64,000 nucleotides of DNA, from positions 1 to 64,000 of the forward strand of contig MGLK01000035.1 in NCBI GenBank assembly GCA_001794825.1. Direction: 5' to 3'. The notes below the pieces were generated by a model, which had not been told where the DNA came from, did not search any database, and saw nothing but the letters and a program-made list of their open reading frames with translations. Positions within the stretch are counted from its first letter, which is position 1, and each line of letters opens with the position of its first letter. Made by a program: the position numbers and the translations under genes. This document shows positions 7,083 to 16,100 of this stretch, one piece after another. This stretch comes from Caulobacterales bacterium RIFCSPHIGHO2_01_FULL_70_19 (GTDB lineage: Bacteria; Pseudomonadota; Alphaproteobacteria; Caulobacterales; Caulobacteraceae).

Positions 7083-8341
7083 CCCCGTGAGGGACCCCGC
7101 TCTAACAGCATGCGGTCGATCAGATCGCCGGCTTCTGATGGGTTGGCGCTTAGAATCTGACCCGCCAGTCTGTCGCAGACTAGAAGGCTTGTCAGGATTT
7201 CGCTTCGGTCGAAGGCAAGGAGACGAGCCCGCCGTTGACGGAGGATGTCTAGTTGCCGGGCTGCAACCAGTCCCCCTCCGGCATTCCCTTGTTCTACTTC
7301 GCTGATAAGTCCCTCGAGGGACCTGATCTCATCCCGGCGCCTGGCGTCCACGCACTCCACCACAGCAAGGTGCCGCGCCAGGCCAAGAGCGGTTTGAGCC
7401 GCCTCTCTTAGGGAGGTTCCCAACATCAGTAGCGCCGATAGTTCGCGAACACTCGGCTCCGTTAAGTCCCTCTCGACCCCTGCCCGCCTTGCCAGACGGG
7501 AGCGGAAAGCCGCCTCTTCATCGTCGACTCTTTCGCTCACCGAACGGCCACTGGCAGGTGACTCGCCGGCCGCTCTGACGATCTCACGACAGGCTTCCCT
7601 GAGGCTGGAGCCACTTCTAAGCCGTTCCTCAATCCAGATGTCTTTGGCCCAGGTCTTTGCCTGAGCACCCTCATCGAGGACGGGCAGCACCGCGCCGGCC
7701 GAAAGCAAACGATCGACGAGCAGAGTCTCGCAGGCGGCACAGGTCGAGTCGGTGAGATCCATATCGGATAGGTACCAACTTGCCCGCTCGACCAAGTCCG
7801 CCCTGAACATGGTCTGCGCCTGTCTCTCCAAGAGCTCCACATCATCTTCCAGAGGGGCGCAGGCTGAAGTGCCGATGTCCGCCTGGTCGACCGACATCAG
7901 TGTGTCGCCGTGCCGGATGACCTGTGATTGGCCTCGTTTTCGCAACCACACGCCCTGGCGATCATCCGCAGTGGCAGGGCCGAAATCCTCCGGCCAATCA
8001 GCGCCAATCCTCGCTCGATAGAGATCATCCGAGGCGGCTTCTCGCACCAAGTCACGGTGCAGGTGGCGAAATGCCTCAGCGGCACTCACCTTCTTCAGAC
8101 ATGCGAGATAAGTAGTTGCTTGCGTTCGAGGTGCCCGAACAGGAGGTTCTATAGGCCCGCGAGCCGCGGGCGGTTTGCTGAGCACGACCTGTTGTCGATC
8201 GCAGTAATCTCTCAGTTCACGCTCAAGGTTTTCGCGGCGCCATTTGCGCAGTTTTATTGCGCAGCGCTCGACCCACTTGGCAGCCCGAGTTACCGCTCGT
8301 TCGCGATTAATCGCTTGCGTCAGCAGATCGGCACGGGTCAT
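7079..8341 (-). CDS. 420-residue protein of unknown function, coupled to integrase
   Basis: The ATG at 8341 overlaps the integrase stop (ATGA), so the two genes are likely translated together. The protein is soluble, arginine- and leucine-rich and almost entirely helical by eye. An N-terminal basic helical region (about 1-60) resembles nucleic-acid-binding or oligomerisation segments. The middle part has one Cys pair (CAACE, about 200-204). No ATPase, nuclease or methylase motif is recognisable. The coupling suggests a role in integration, excision or element maintenance, but this is inference from position only. Its GC content is below that of the host genes. Confidence 0.65.
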   Translation of the reverse strand: MTRADLLTQAINRERAVTRAAKWVERCAIKLRKWRRENLERELRDYCDRQQVVLSKPPAARGPIEPPVRAPRTQATTYLACLKKVSAAEAFRHLHRDLVREAASDDLYRARIGADWPEDFGPATADDRQGVWLRKRGQSQVIRHGDTLMSVDQADIGTSACAPLEDDVELLERQAQTMFRADLVERASWYLSDMDLTDSTCAACETLLVDRLLSAGAVLPVLDEGAQAKTWAKDIWIEERLRSGSSLREACREIVRAAGESPASGRSVSERVDDEEAAFRSRLARRAGVERDLTEPSVRELSALLMLGTSLREAAQTALGLARHLAVVECVDARRRDEIRSLEGLISEVEQGNAGGGLVAARQLDILRQRRARLLAFDRSEILTSLLVCDRLAGQILSANPSEAGDLIDRMLLERGPSRG

Positions 8342-9621
8342 TTCCCAGAAGGCCCTTCCAAGCCGAGCGCAGTCGCAATCGCCCCCGCTATCGCATTTGA
8401 GGCTCGGCTCAGAGACTGATCAGCCACGTGAGCGTATCTCGTGGTGGTCGACGCTGAACGGTGTCCTAAGAGCTGCCCGACCACGTAGAGGCCAAGGCCT
8501 GAGGAAGCACCGACTGACGCGAAGGAATGCCTCAAGTCGTGGATTCGGAGGTCGTGCAGGCCCGCGTGCGCGCGGATGCGTCGCCAGGGACGGTTAAGAT
8601 CGGTCCGCGGGCGCTCAGCTTCTCCCGAAGTTCCAGGCTCACCCGCGATAACGAACGGACCACTGGGCTTGATTGAGGCGAGCACTGCAAGAGCTGCGTC
8701 GCTGAGGATCAGTACCTTTCTGCCGGTTTTGGAGTCAGGCAAGACCGCGAGTCCCTGCCTCTCGTTCACCTGATCCCACCGCAGATTCAGGATTTCCCGC
8801 AGGCGGGCGCCCGTCAGTATCAGCAGTTTGATTGCCGCGATTGCGTAGGGATCGACGACTACTCGCCGGTTCTCCGCGCGCGGTGCGTGCTTCAGCTTCT
8901 TAGATGGATCGGGCGTCCAGGGAATTCCTGCGGAGCCAGCCAGCACGAGCGTTTGACCGAGTCGCGCGAACTCCTCCTCAGTGAGGTACCTCTCCCGCAG
9001 ATGCTCGCGATAGGCATCAGCGGCCGTTGCGGGGTTCTCAAACTGCGCTGGCAGTTGCCCCTGTCTCTTTCCGTACTCGAGGGCGGCTCGAAGCATCACC
9101 ACGACGCGATTAGCCGTGACTGGGTGCTTGCGGCCGATCGTCCGGTGCAGGTCCGTTATGTCCCTTCGCGAAAGGAGGTGCGCAGGGCGGGACCCAATCT
9201 GCGGATCAATGTGGATGCGGAGGTACCCAGCGTAGAGCGTGTGCGTGGTGGGCTTCCGTAGCCTTGCGACGCGCCCTTCGATGTAACCCTGAACCACCTC
9301 GTTCACTGTAGGTGCGTTCCTCCGGGCTTGACGCTCAGCCGCAGGATCGCCTCCGAGCCGCACCTTGGCGAGATGCTGCTCGGCCATCGCGCGGGCATGG
9401 TCGGCACGGAAATGCGGAGCATCCCTTCCAAGCACGATCCGCCGTTTGGGCACCCGCCGGCCACCAGCCCCGGGCCGGAATTCTACGAAGTAAGAGATCA
9501 GCCCCTGCGGGCTGATACGAACGCCGAACCCCGTCAGCCGCCGATCATAGTGGATGACGGCTCGGCCCGGCTCACCCTCCATTGCCGCGATCGTCCGGCG
9601 GTCGATATCGATCAACGCCAC
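8338..9621 (-). CDS. int: tyrosine integrase
   Basis: This site-specific recombinase would integrate and excise the element at the tRNA-Thr gene next to it. The N-terminal part carries the arm-binding fold of P4-type integrases (YDRRLTGFGVRISPQG). The catalytic set is complete: Arg in TGARLREIL, Lys in DSKTGRKV, His-x-x-Arg in HDLRHSF, His in LLGHRS and the nucleophile Tyr in TTRYAHV near the C-terminus. I prefer GTG 9621 (427 residues) because AGGAG lies just upstream; an ATG at 9651 would place two copies of a candidate operator inside the gene. It lies 143 bases from the attachment remnant and is the first gene of the leftward operon. Confidence 0.92.
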   Translation of the reverse strand: MALIDIDRRTIAAMEGEPGRAVIHYDRRLTGFGVRISPQGLISYFVEFRPGAGGRRVPKRRIVLGRDAPHFRADHARAMAEQHLAKVRLGGDPAAERQARRNAPTVNEVVQGYIEGRVARLRKPTTHTLYAGYLRIHIDPQIGSRPAHLLSRRDITDLHRTIGRKHPVTANRVVVMLRAALEYGKRQGQLPAQFENPATAADAYREHLRERYLTEEEFARLGQTLVLAGSAGIPWTPDPSKKLKHAPRAENRRVVVDPYAIAAIKLLILTGARLREILNLRWDQVNERQGLAVLPDSKTGRKVLILSDAALAVLASIKPSGPFVIAGEPGTSGEAERPRTDLNRPWRRIRAHAGLHDLRIHDLRHSFASVGASSGLGLYVVGQLLGHRSASTTTRYAHVADQSLSRASNAIAGAIATALGLEGPSGK

Positions 9622-9631
9622 GGTGCTCTCC

Positions 9632-9659
9632 TGTCGCCACCGTGTCGCCACGGAACAGG
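9632..9659. promoter_or_regulatory. direct repeats upstream of the integrase
   Basis: TGTCGCCAC occurs at 9632-9640 and again at 9643-9651, eleven bases apart, which is about one helical turn. GGAACAGG follows at 9652-9659 and is identical to the unit of the repeat cluster at 2161-2241. Both motifs thus recur elsewhere in the element, at the alpA-like leader and at the putative origin. This is a candidate control region for the integrase. Confidence 0.5.
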
Positions 9660-9703
9660 AGAATTCTAGGAACCTCGGTGAACCTACACAAGCCCACGTG
9701 ATT

Positions 9704-9738
9704 GATAATTATCGATTTTCAAGCTGTTCTTGAAAATC
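9704..9738. repeat. adjacent palindrome and hairpin next to the attachment site
   Basis: GATAATTATC (9704-9713) is a perfect 10-bp palindrome. It is followed at once by GATTTTCAAG (9714-9723) and its exact inverse CTTGAAAATC (9729-9738) around five bases. The AT-rich pair lies between the integrase promoter and the tRNA remnant, where attachment-site arm sequences or excisionase sites are expected. No gene reads into it, so a terminator role is less likely. Confidence 0.6.
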
Positions 9739-9758
9739 ATCCCAGCGCCCGCCTGACC

Positions 9759-10280
9759 CTATGATCGGTTTTGTAAACCGAAGGTCACGGGTTCGATCCC
9801 TGTAGCCGGCACCATCGCCTCACCTCGGGCCCCTGTCGGCTCCGGGACCGCCGCGGCCAGACGGCGCCGCGCCTCATGCAGACGGGCGAATTCCAGCGCC
9901 GCCTCGCTGCCGAAGAGGACCGGGTCCGCCGAGTGCGCATCCTCGATCACGGCGAGGACCGCGTCGATGGCGTCCTCGCGCGTGGGACGCTCCTCCCTGA
10001 CCAGCGCGTCAAGCAGGAGGACCAGCCGCTTGCGGCGGGAGCTGGCCTCCGCGCGAAGCTCGCTCTCCGCTCCCGGTCGACGCAGGGGCGGCGGCGAGGC
10101 GGGCGTCGCGACCAACGGTGTCCGCGGGGTCGCAGGGGCCGCCTCTGCCCGCGTCCTGGCGGACGGATCGCGGGACGCCTCGCCCGCCAGCCTGCCGCAG
10201 CGCCGGCAGCGTTCCGACTGATGGCGCTCCGACCAGTAGTAGACGTGCCGACAGAGCAGCGGCTTCAAAGGCGACAGCAT
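9759..10280 (-). CDS. hypothetical protein with Cys/His motif; C-terminus runs into the tRNA remnant
   Basis: The gene starts at ATG 10280. The first 25 residues hold CRHVYYWSERHQSERCRRC, a C-x2-C and H pattern that could bind zinc. The middle is alanine/proline-rich and a helical region follows (about 80-150). The last 18 residues (from MVPATGIEP) are translated from the antisense strand of the tRNA-Thr fragment, a well-known artefact in databases. The stop codon (9759-9761) lies at the element junction, so the integration changed the end of this frame. The function is not known; the N-terminal two thirds look genuine. Confidence 0.5.
   Translation of the reverse strand: MLSPLKPLLCRHVYYWSERHQSERCRRCGRLAGEASRDPSARTRAEAAPATPRTPLVATPASPPPLRRPGAESELRAEASSRRKRLVLLLDALVREERPTREDAIDAVLAVIEDAHSADPVLFGSEAALEFARLHEARRRLAAAVPEPTGARGEAMVPATGIEPVTFGLQNRS
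9765..9814 (+). other. attachment-site remnant: 3' half of tRNA-Thr(UGU)
   Basis: The sequence folds as the 3' part of a tRNA: anticodon stem TCGGT/ACCGA (9765-9769, 9777-9781) with loop TTTGTAA and anticodon TGT, T arm ACGGG-TTCGATC-CCTGT (9787-9803), acceptor strand AGCCGGC (9804-9810), discriminator A and an encoded CCA (9812-9814). A matching 5' acceptor GCCGGCT and a D arm are absent upstream, so it is not a complete gene. This is the usual scar at the end of an element integrated into a tRNA gene. An intact tRNA-Thr should lie at the other end, left of the window. Confidence 0.85.
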
Positions 10281-10360
10281 GATCCTTCCCCCGGACCCTT
10301 CGATTCGCTCCTGCGGAAAGGATTTGTCAACCACTGTTCGGCAACGGGCCGAAAATCCCG

Positions 10361-12229
10361 CTATCCCCCGCCGAGCGCCACCGCGATGCGGTAGGTCACG
10401 AAGGCGGCCAGGTAGGCCAGGCCGAACATGTAGGCGATCATCACCCACATCCACCTGGCCGAGTTGGTCTCGCGCCGGACCACGCCGAGAGTGGCCACGC
10501 ACTGCGGCGCGAAGATGTACCAGGCCAGGAAGGCCAGGCCCGTGGCCAGCGACCAGTGCGCCGCCAGGGTCGTCGCCAGCACGCCTGTGGCGCTCTCGGC
10601 GTCGGCGACGGCGTAGACCGTGCCCAGCGCCGCCACCGCCACCTCGCGGGCGGCCATGCCCGGCACCAGAGCGACCACCATCTGCCAGTTGAATCCGATC
10701 GGGGCGAACAGCGGCTCCAGCGCCCGCCCGATCATGCCGGCGAAGGAGTATTCGATGGCCGGGGCCGTGGCGCCTTCCGGCGGATAGGGGAAGGTCGACA
10801 GCGCCCAGACCACGATCATCAGCGGCAGGATGATCCGCCCGGCGCGCTCAAGGAAGATCCGCGCCCGGAGCCACAGGTTGAACAGAACGCTCTTCAGATC
10901 CGGCGTCTTGTAGGCCGGCATCTCCATCATGAAGGGCTCGACGGCGCTGCGCCAGAACAGCTTGCGGATCACGAACGCCACAGTGAGCGCGCTGACGACG
11001 CCGGCGAGGTAGAGGCCGAACATCACCAGGCCCTGCAGGTTGGCGAAGCCCCACACCGTCTGGTTCGGGATGAAGGCGGCGATGATCAGGGTGTAGACCG
11101 GGATGCGCGCCGAACAGGTCATCAGCGGCGCCACCAGGATGGTGGTCAGGCGGTCCCGCTTGTTGTCGATCACCCGCGTGGCCATGACCCCCGGAATGGC
11201 GCAGGCGACGCTGGACAGCAGCGGGATGAAGGCGCGGCCGTGCAGGCCGGCGACGCCCATGATTCGGTCCAGCAGGAAGGCCGCGCGGGCCATGTAGCCG
11301 AAATCCTCGAGCAGGATGATGAACAGGAACAGGATCAGGATCTGGGGCAGGAAGACCAGCACGCTGCCGACGCCCGAAATCAGGCCGTCGACGATCAGGC
11401 TCTGCCAGATGCCGTCCGGGATCACGCCGGCGACGAGTCCGCCGAGGCCCGTCAGCAGGCCCTCGAGGCCGTCCGCCGCCGGCGTGGCCCAGGCGAAGAC
11501 CGCCTGGAACATGACGAACATGACGGCGCTCAGGATCAGCAGTCCGCCGACCGGGTGGAGCAGCACCGCGTCGATCCGGCCCGTCAGCGTGTCGGGTCGC
11601 TCCGGCGGCCGCACGCAGGCCTTCATGATCCGTTCGGCCTCCGCGGCCTTGCCGCGCAGCGCTTCGGCGTCGGGCGGCGCCCAGCTGCCCGCGGTCGCCG
11701 GAACGGTGGAGGCGGCGATCGCCTCGACGGCGGCGATCAGCTCCTCGATCCCGCGCTTGCGCGTGGCCACGGTCGTGACGATCGGCACGCCGAGCTCGGC
11801 CTCCAGCCGCTCCAGGTCGATTCGCAGCCCGGTGCGCTGGGCGATGTCGTACATGTTGAGCGCCAGCACCATCGGCCGGCCGACCGCCTTCAGTTCGAGG
11901 ATGAGGCGGAGCACGAGCCGCAGGTTGGTGGCGTCCGCGACCGCCACGATCACGTCCGGCGGCGTCTCCCCCGCAAGTCGACCGAGAATGGCGTCGCGGG
12001 TGACCTCCTCGTCGGGGCTCCGGGCGCGCAGCGAATAGGTGCCCGGCAGGTCGAGCACCGAGATCGTCCGGCCGGCGTTGCGGACGAAACCCTCCTTCCG
12101 CTCCACCGTGACGCCGGCGTAGTTCGCCACCTTCTGGTGGGCCCCGGTCAGGGCGTTGAACAGGGCGGTCTTGCCGCTGTTCGGATTGCCGACCAGCGCG
12201 ACCCGCACATTGCGCACCTGCATGTCCAT
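10361..12229 (-). CDS. feoB: ferrous iron transporter FeoB
   Basis: FeoB is the inner-membrane Fe(II) permease with an N-terminal GTPase. G1 GNPNSGKT is at residues 14-21, G3 DLPGTYS follows near 60 and G4 NMYD near 125. A helical guanine-dissociation-inhibitor region links to a membrane part with about eight or more segments, including the gate-like motifs typical of the family (LSSVACAIPGVMATR, PLMTCSARIPVY). At 622 residues it is shorter than the enterobacterial protein. It overlaps feoA by one base (TGATG) and is probably repressed by Fur through the site at 12535. Confidence 0.95.
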   Translation of the reverse strand: MDMQVRNVRVALVGNPNSGKTALFNALTGAHQKVANYAGVTVERKEGFVRNAGRTISVLDLPGTYSLRARSPDEEVTRDAILGRLAGETPPDVIVAVADATNLRLVLRLILELKAVGRPMVLALNMYDIAQRTGLRIDLERLEAELGVPIVTTVATRKRGIEELIAAVEAIAASTVPATAGSWAPPDAEALRGKAAEAERIMKACVRPPERPDTLTGRIDAVLLHPVGGLLILSAVMFVMFQAVFAWATPAADGLEGLLTGLGGLVAGVIPDGIWQSLIVDGLISGVGSVLVFLPQILILFLFIILLEDFGYMARAAFLLDRIMGVAGLHGRAFIPLLSSVACAIPGVMATRVIDNKRDRLTTILVAPLMTCSARIPVYTLIIAAFIPNQTVWGFANLQGLVMFGLYLAGVVSALTVAFVIRKLFWRSAVEPFMMEMPAYKTPDLKSVLFNLWLRARIFLERAGRIILPLMIVVWALSTFPYPPEGATAPAIEYSFAGMIGRALEPLFAPIGFNWQMVVALVPGMAAREVAVAALGTVYAVADAESATGVLATTLAAHWSLATGLAFLAWYIFAPQCVATLGVVRRETNSARWMWVMIAYMFGLAYLAAFVTYRIAVALGGG

Positions 12230-12498
12230 CAGGCGGCGCCCTCGACACGGATGGTGATGCTCGCCGCCTCGTGGCGACGCAGGGCGACCCGCATGTCGTC
12301 CACCTTCAGCGCGATCGGGTTGCGGCCGAACAGGCCCTCGTGGAGCAGCTCGACCCGCGCGCCCTCGACGAAGCCGAGCTCCAGCAGCCGGCGCTCCAGT
12401 TCGGCCGTGTGCTCGTCCTCGCGATGGTGGCAGCCCACGCGGACGATGACGCCGCGCGCGCCCTTGCGGGCCTCGCTGAGCTTGAAGGTGTCGGACAT
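12229..12498 (-). CDS. feoA: FeoA SH3-like protein
   Basis: This 89-residue cytosolic protein has the FeoA fold: LSEARKGARGVIVRV at the start, ELERRLLELGFVEGARVELLHEG in the middle, and PIALKVDDMRVALRRHEA at the end. FeoA assists FeoB in Fe(II) uptake. I chose ATG 12498; a GTG at 12540 would begin inside the Fur-box-like sequence and so would not be in the transcript. The gene overlaps feoB by one base. Confidence 0.9.
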   Translation of the reverse strand: MSDTFKLSEARKGARGVIVRVGCHHREDEHTAELERRLLELGFVEGARVELLHEGLFGRNPIALKVDDMRVALRRHEAASITIRVEGAA

Positions 12499-12534
12499 GG
12501 CTTTCGGACCGGCCGGCGTCGGGGCGCCTCTTGC

Positions 12535-12549
12535 TGACACTGATTATCA
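12535..12549. promoter_or_regulatory. Fur-box-like operator for feoAB
   Basis: On the minus strand the sequence reads TGATAATCAGTGTCA, which matches the 7-1-7 Fur consensus TGATAATNATTATCA at 12 of 14 specified positions. It lies 37 bases upstream of the feoA start. Iron-dependent repression of feoAB by Fur is established in many proteobacteria; binding here is inferred from the match. Confidence 0.65.
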
Positions 12550-12642
12550 GGTGCGAACCCGAAGCGTCCAGCCCGACACGGCGCCGCAGGTGGCGCCCTC
12601 CCCGGGGGATCGGCTATCACGGTGCGCTTACCGGAGATCGAC

Positions 12643-13131
12643 ATGACACGCCCTGCTCTCGCCGCCGCCCTGTTGCTGCTGACCGCCTGCGGCGACGGCG
12701 GCGGAACGGCCGCGAAGCCTGCGGGCGCCCAGGCGGGCCCTGCGCCAGCGGCCGTCGACAAGGCGGCGGTGCTGGCCTCGCTGCCGGCGCCGTACGACAG
12801 CGCCGATCTGGACAACGGGCGCCGGGTCTTCGCCCGCTGCCGGGCCTGCCACACCATCACGGAAGGCGGGCCGAACATGACCGGCCCGAACCTCTACGGC
12901 GTCTTCGGACGTGAGGCCGGCGAAAAGGAAGGCTACAACTACTCGACTGCCTTGCGCGAGGCGGAGTTCACCTGGGACGCCGAGCAGCTGGACCACTGGC
13001 TCGAGAATCCGCGTGAATTCCTTCGGGGCAACAAGATGTCCTTCCCCGGCATCCCGGACGCCGCGGATCGCCGCGACCTGATCGCCTTCCTGAAGATCGA
13101 GACGGGATACGCGCCGGCCGCTGAGGACTGA
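12643..13131 (+). CDS. lipoprotein class I cytochrome c
   Basis: The start is ATG 12643 after GGAG; the first 16 residues are a lipoprotein signal with lipobox LTAC (Cys16). A flexible alanine/proline linker follows. The haem site is CRACH at residues 66-70, and M132 in KMSFPG is the likely sixth ligand. The fold and length fit a membrane-anchored cytochrome c of the c550/c2 type facing the periplasm, probably feeding electrons to a terminal oxidase. Two bases separate its stop from the end of the convergent RND gene. Confidence 0.9.
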   Translation: MTRPALAAALLLLTACGDGGGTAAKPAGAQAGPAPAAVDKAAVLASLPAPYDSADLDNGRRVFARCRACHTITEGGPNMTGPNLYGVFGREAGEKEGYNYSTALREAEFTWDAEQLDHWLENPREFLRGNKMSFPGIPDAADRRDLIAFLKIETGYAPAAED

Positions 13132-13132
13132 C

Positions 13133-16100
13133 CTATTCGGCCGCGGCGGGGACCGAGTCGTTGGCCGTCAGTTCCTTTGCCTCCCACTCCTCGATCTTGC
13201 GGGCGGTGTATTCCGGCGACTTCGTGAACCGGGCCAGCACGCCGTAGATCACCGGCACCACGAACAGGGTGAGCAGGGTCGCGAACATCGCCCCGGCGAA
13301 GATCACCACGCCGATGGTCTGCCGGCTGCCGGCCCCCGCGCCCTGCCACAGCACCAGCGGCAGGGCCCCGAAGGCGGTGGCGATAGAGGTCATGATGATC
13401 GGCCGCAGGCGCAGGGTCGACGACTCGATGATCGCTTCGCGGATCGACCGGCCCTGGTCGCGCAGCTGGTTGGCGAACTCGACGATCAGGATCCCGTTCT
13501 TGGCCGCGACACCGATCAGGATGATCAGGCCGATCTGCGAGTAGATGTTCAGGCTGGAGCCGGCCATCACCAGGCCGAACAGACCGCCGGCTGCGGCGAG
13601 CGGGACGGTCAGCATGATCACCGCCGGGGTGATCCAGCTCTCGAACTGCGCCGCCAGCACGAGGAACACCAGCAGCAGGGCCAGGCCGAAAGCCCACGCC
13701 ACCGCTCCGCCGGCCTCCTGCTGGTCGCGCGCCGCGCCGCCCCACTGGGTCGTGACGACGCCCTGCGGCTGTTGCGCCGCCACCGAGCTCAGGAATTCCG
13801 TGGCGTCCACAAGGGTGACGCCGGGATTGAGATCGGCGCTCAGGGTGATCGCCCGCTGCCGATCGAGGCGGCGGCGCTCCGGCGTGTCGCCGCTGGTCTC
13901 GGTCGTGACCACCGCCGACAGCGGCACCAGAGCCCCCGAACCGGTGTTGACATAGAGCGCCTCAAGGTCGCCGACGCTGCGCCGGGCGTCCAGCTCGGTC
14001 TGGAGGATGACGTCGTACTCCTGCCCGCCCTTGAGGTAGGTGGTGGCCCGCCGCGAGCCGAACATGGTCTCGAGCGTGCGGCCGATGGACTGCGACGAGA
14101 CGCCGAGCGCCGCCGCCTTCTCCGGATCGACATCGACCAGCAGGCGCGGCGCGTTCGGCTCGTAGTTCAGTCGTGGCCGCGAGAAGCCGGGATTCTCCAG
14201 CGAGGCCGCCAGCACCGGCTGCAGCCACTGGTAGATGTCCTCGTACTCGGCGCCGGTGACCACCATCTCGATGGAGTTCGAGTTGCCGCCGCCGCGCTGG
14301 AAGGCGCCGGGGGTCGAGGCGTTGACCTGCGCCCCGGTCTGGTTGCGGAGCTTGCCGTTCAGCTCCTGGGCGATCTCGTCGGCGGAGCGATCGCGCTCCG
14401 ACCAGTCGGCGAGGGTCAGCACCGCATTGCCGGAGTTGAAACTGCCGCCGCCGAAACCGGGGGCGGAAACGAGGTAGGTCTCCGCCTCGCCGCTGGCGAC
14501 ATACTCGGCCAGCGTCGGCTCCAGCCCCAGCATGATCTCGCGCGTGTAGTCGAAGCCGGCGCCTTCCGGCCCCTGCACGCGAACCACGACCCGGCCGCGG
14601 TCCTCGTCCGGCACGAGGGTCTCGGGCAGGTTCAGGAACATCACCGCCGCACCGGCACCGATGAGGACGACGACGCCCGCCACGCCCGCCACCGCCGCCC
14701 GGCGGCCAAGAAGGGCGTTCAGCGAGGCGCCGTAGGACGTCTTCAGCTGGTCCATGGCCCAGTCGACCCGGCGGGCCAGCCAGCCGCCGCTGGCCGCGGG
14801 CCTCAGGATTTTCGACGCCAGCATCGGCGAGAGGGTGAGCGCCAGGAAGGCGGAGAAGGCCACCGCCGCCGCGATGGCCGCGGCCAGCTCGACGAACAGA
14901 CGGCCGACGTAGCCCGGCAGGAACAGGAGCGGCGCGAACACCGACAGCAGAACGACGGTGGTGGCGACCACCGCGAAGAACACCTGTCGGGCGCCGCGCT
15001 CGGCGGCCACGAGCGGCGGTTCGCCGTGGTCGAGGCGACGCTGGATGTTCTCGGTCACCACGATGGCGTCGTCGACGACCAGGCCGATCGCCAGCACCAG
15101 GGCGAGCAGGGTCAGCAGGTTCAGCGAGAAGCCCAGCGGCGCCAGCACGATGAAGGTCGACAGCAGGCAGATCGGAGCCACGATCGACGGGATCAGCGCC
15201 GCCCGCAGGGTGCCGAGGAAGATGAAGTTCACGAGGGCCACGAGCACCATGGAGATGCCGATGGTGATCCAGACCTCGTCGATGGCGTGCGAGGTGAAGA
15301 CCGAGTTGTCGGAGCCGACGACCAGTTCGACCCCCTCGGGCAGGCTGGGCCGGATGTCCTCGATCATGTCGCGCACCCCCGCCGAGATGGCGAGGTCGTT
15401 CGACTGGGCCTGGCGGGTGATGGCGAGGCCGATCTGGTCCAGGCCGTTGCCCCGGAACAGGCGGCGGTCCTCCTGCGGCGCCTCCTCCACGCGCGCGATG
15501 TCGCCCAGCCGGGTGACGTAACCGGTCGGGCCGAGGATGGCCCCGCTGGCTCCGCTTGGCAGGCCTCCCGCAGAGGCGGAGCTCGCCGTGGAGGACGTCG
15601 CTCCGGTTGGGGACATGCTCAGCCCGCGCACGCCGATCGGCAACTGCCGGAAGTCGGCCGCGTTGGCGTAGGTCCGCGCCACCCGCACCGTGTAGTTCTT
15701 CTGCCCCGACTCCAACGCCCCGGCGGGCAGCTCGACGTTCTGGGTGGTGAGCGCGTTCTCGACGTCGGTGACCGTGATGCCGCGCGCCGCCATGGCCGCG
15801 GCGTCCAGCCAGATGCGCATGGCGTAGCGCTGCTCGCCGTAGATATTGACCGCCGCCACGCCCGGCACGGTCGCCAGCCGGTCGAGCAGGTACCGGTCGG
15901 CGTAGTCGGTCAGCTCGAGCCGGTTCATGTTCGTGGCGCGCAGGAACAGGATCATGATCGGCTGGGCGTCGGAGTCCGCCTTGCGCACCTCGGGCGGATC
16001 CGCCTGGTTCGGCAGATTGCCGACGACCCGGGACACCCGGTCGCGCACGTCGTTGGCGGCGTCGTCGATGTCGCGGTCGAGCGAGAACTCCACCGACACG

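Noticed and set aside
9765-9814. Functional tRNA-Thr gene
   Set aside because: The 5' acceptor strand and D arm are missing upstream.
9759-9816. Conserved protein tail with the ATGIEPVTFGLQNR-type sequence
   Set aside because: It is the antisense translation of the tRNA-Thr fragment, a known database artefact, not a domain.
10556-12646. Very long open frame antisense to feoB
   Set aside because: High GC and codon bias keep the antisense frame open; the sense strand carries complete FeoB motifs.
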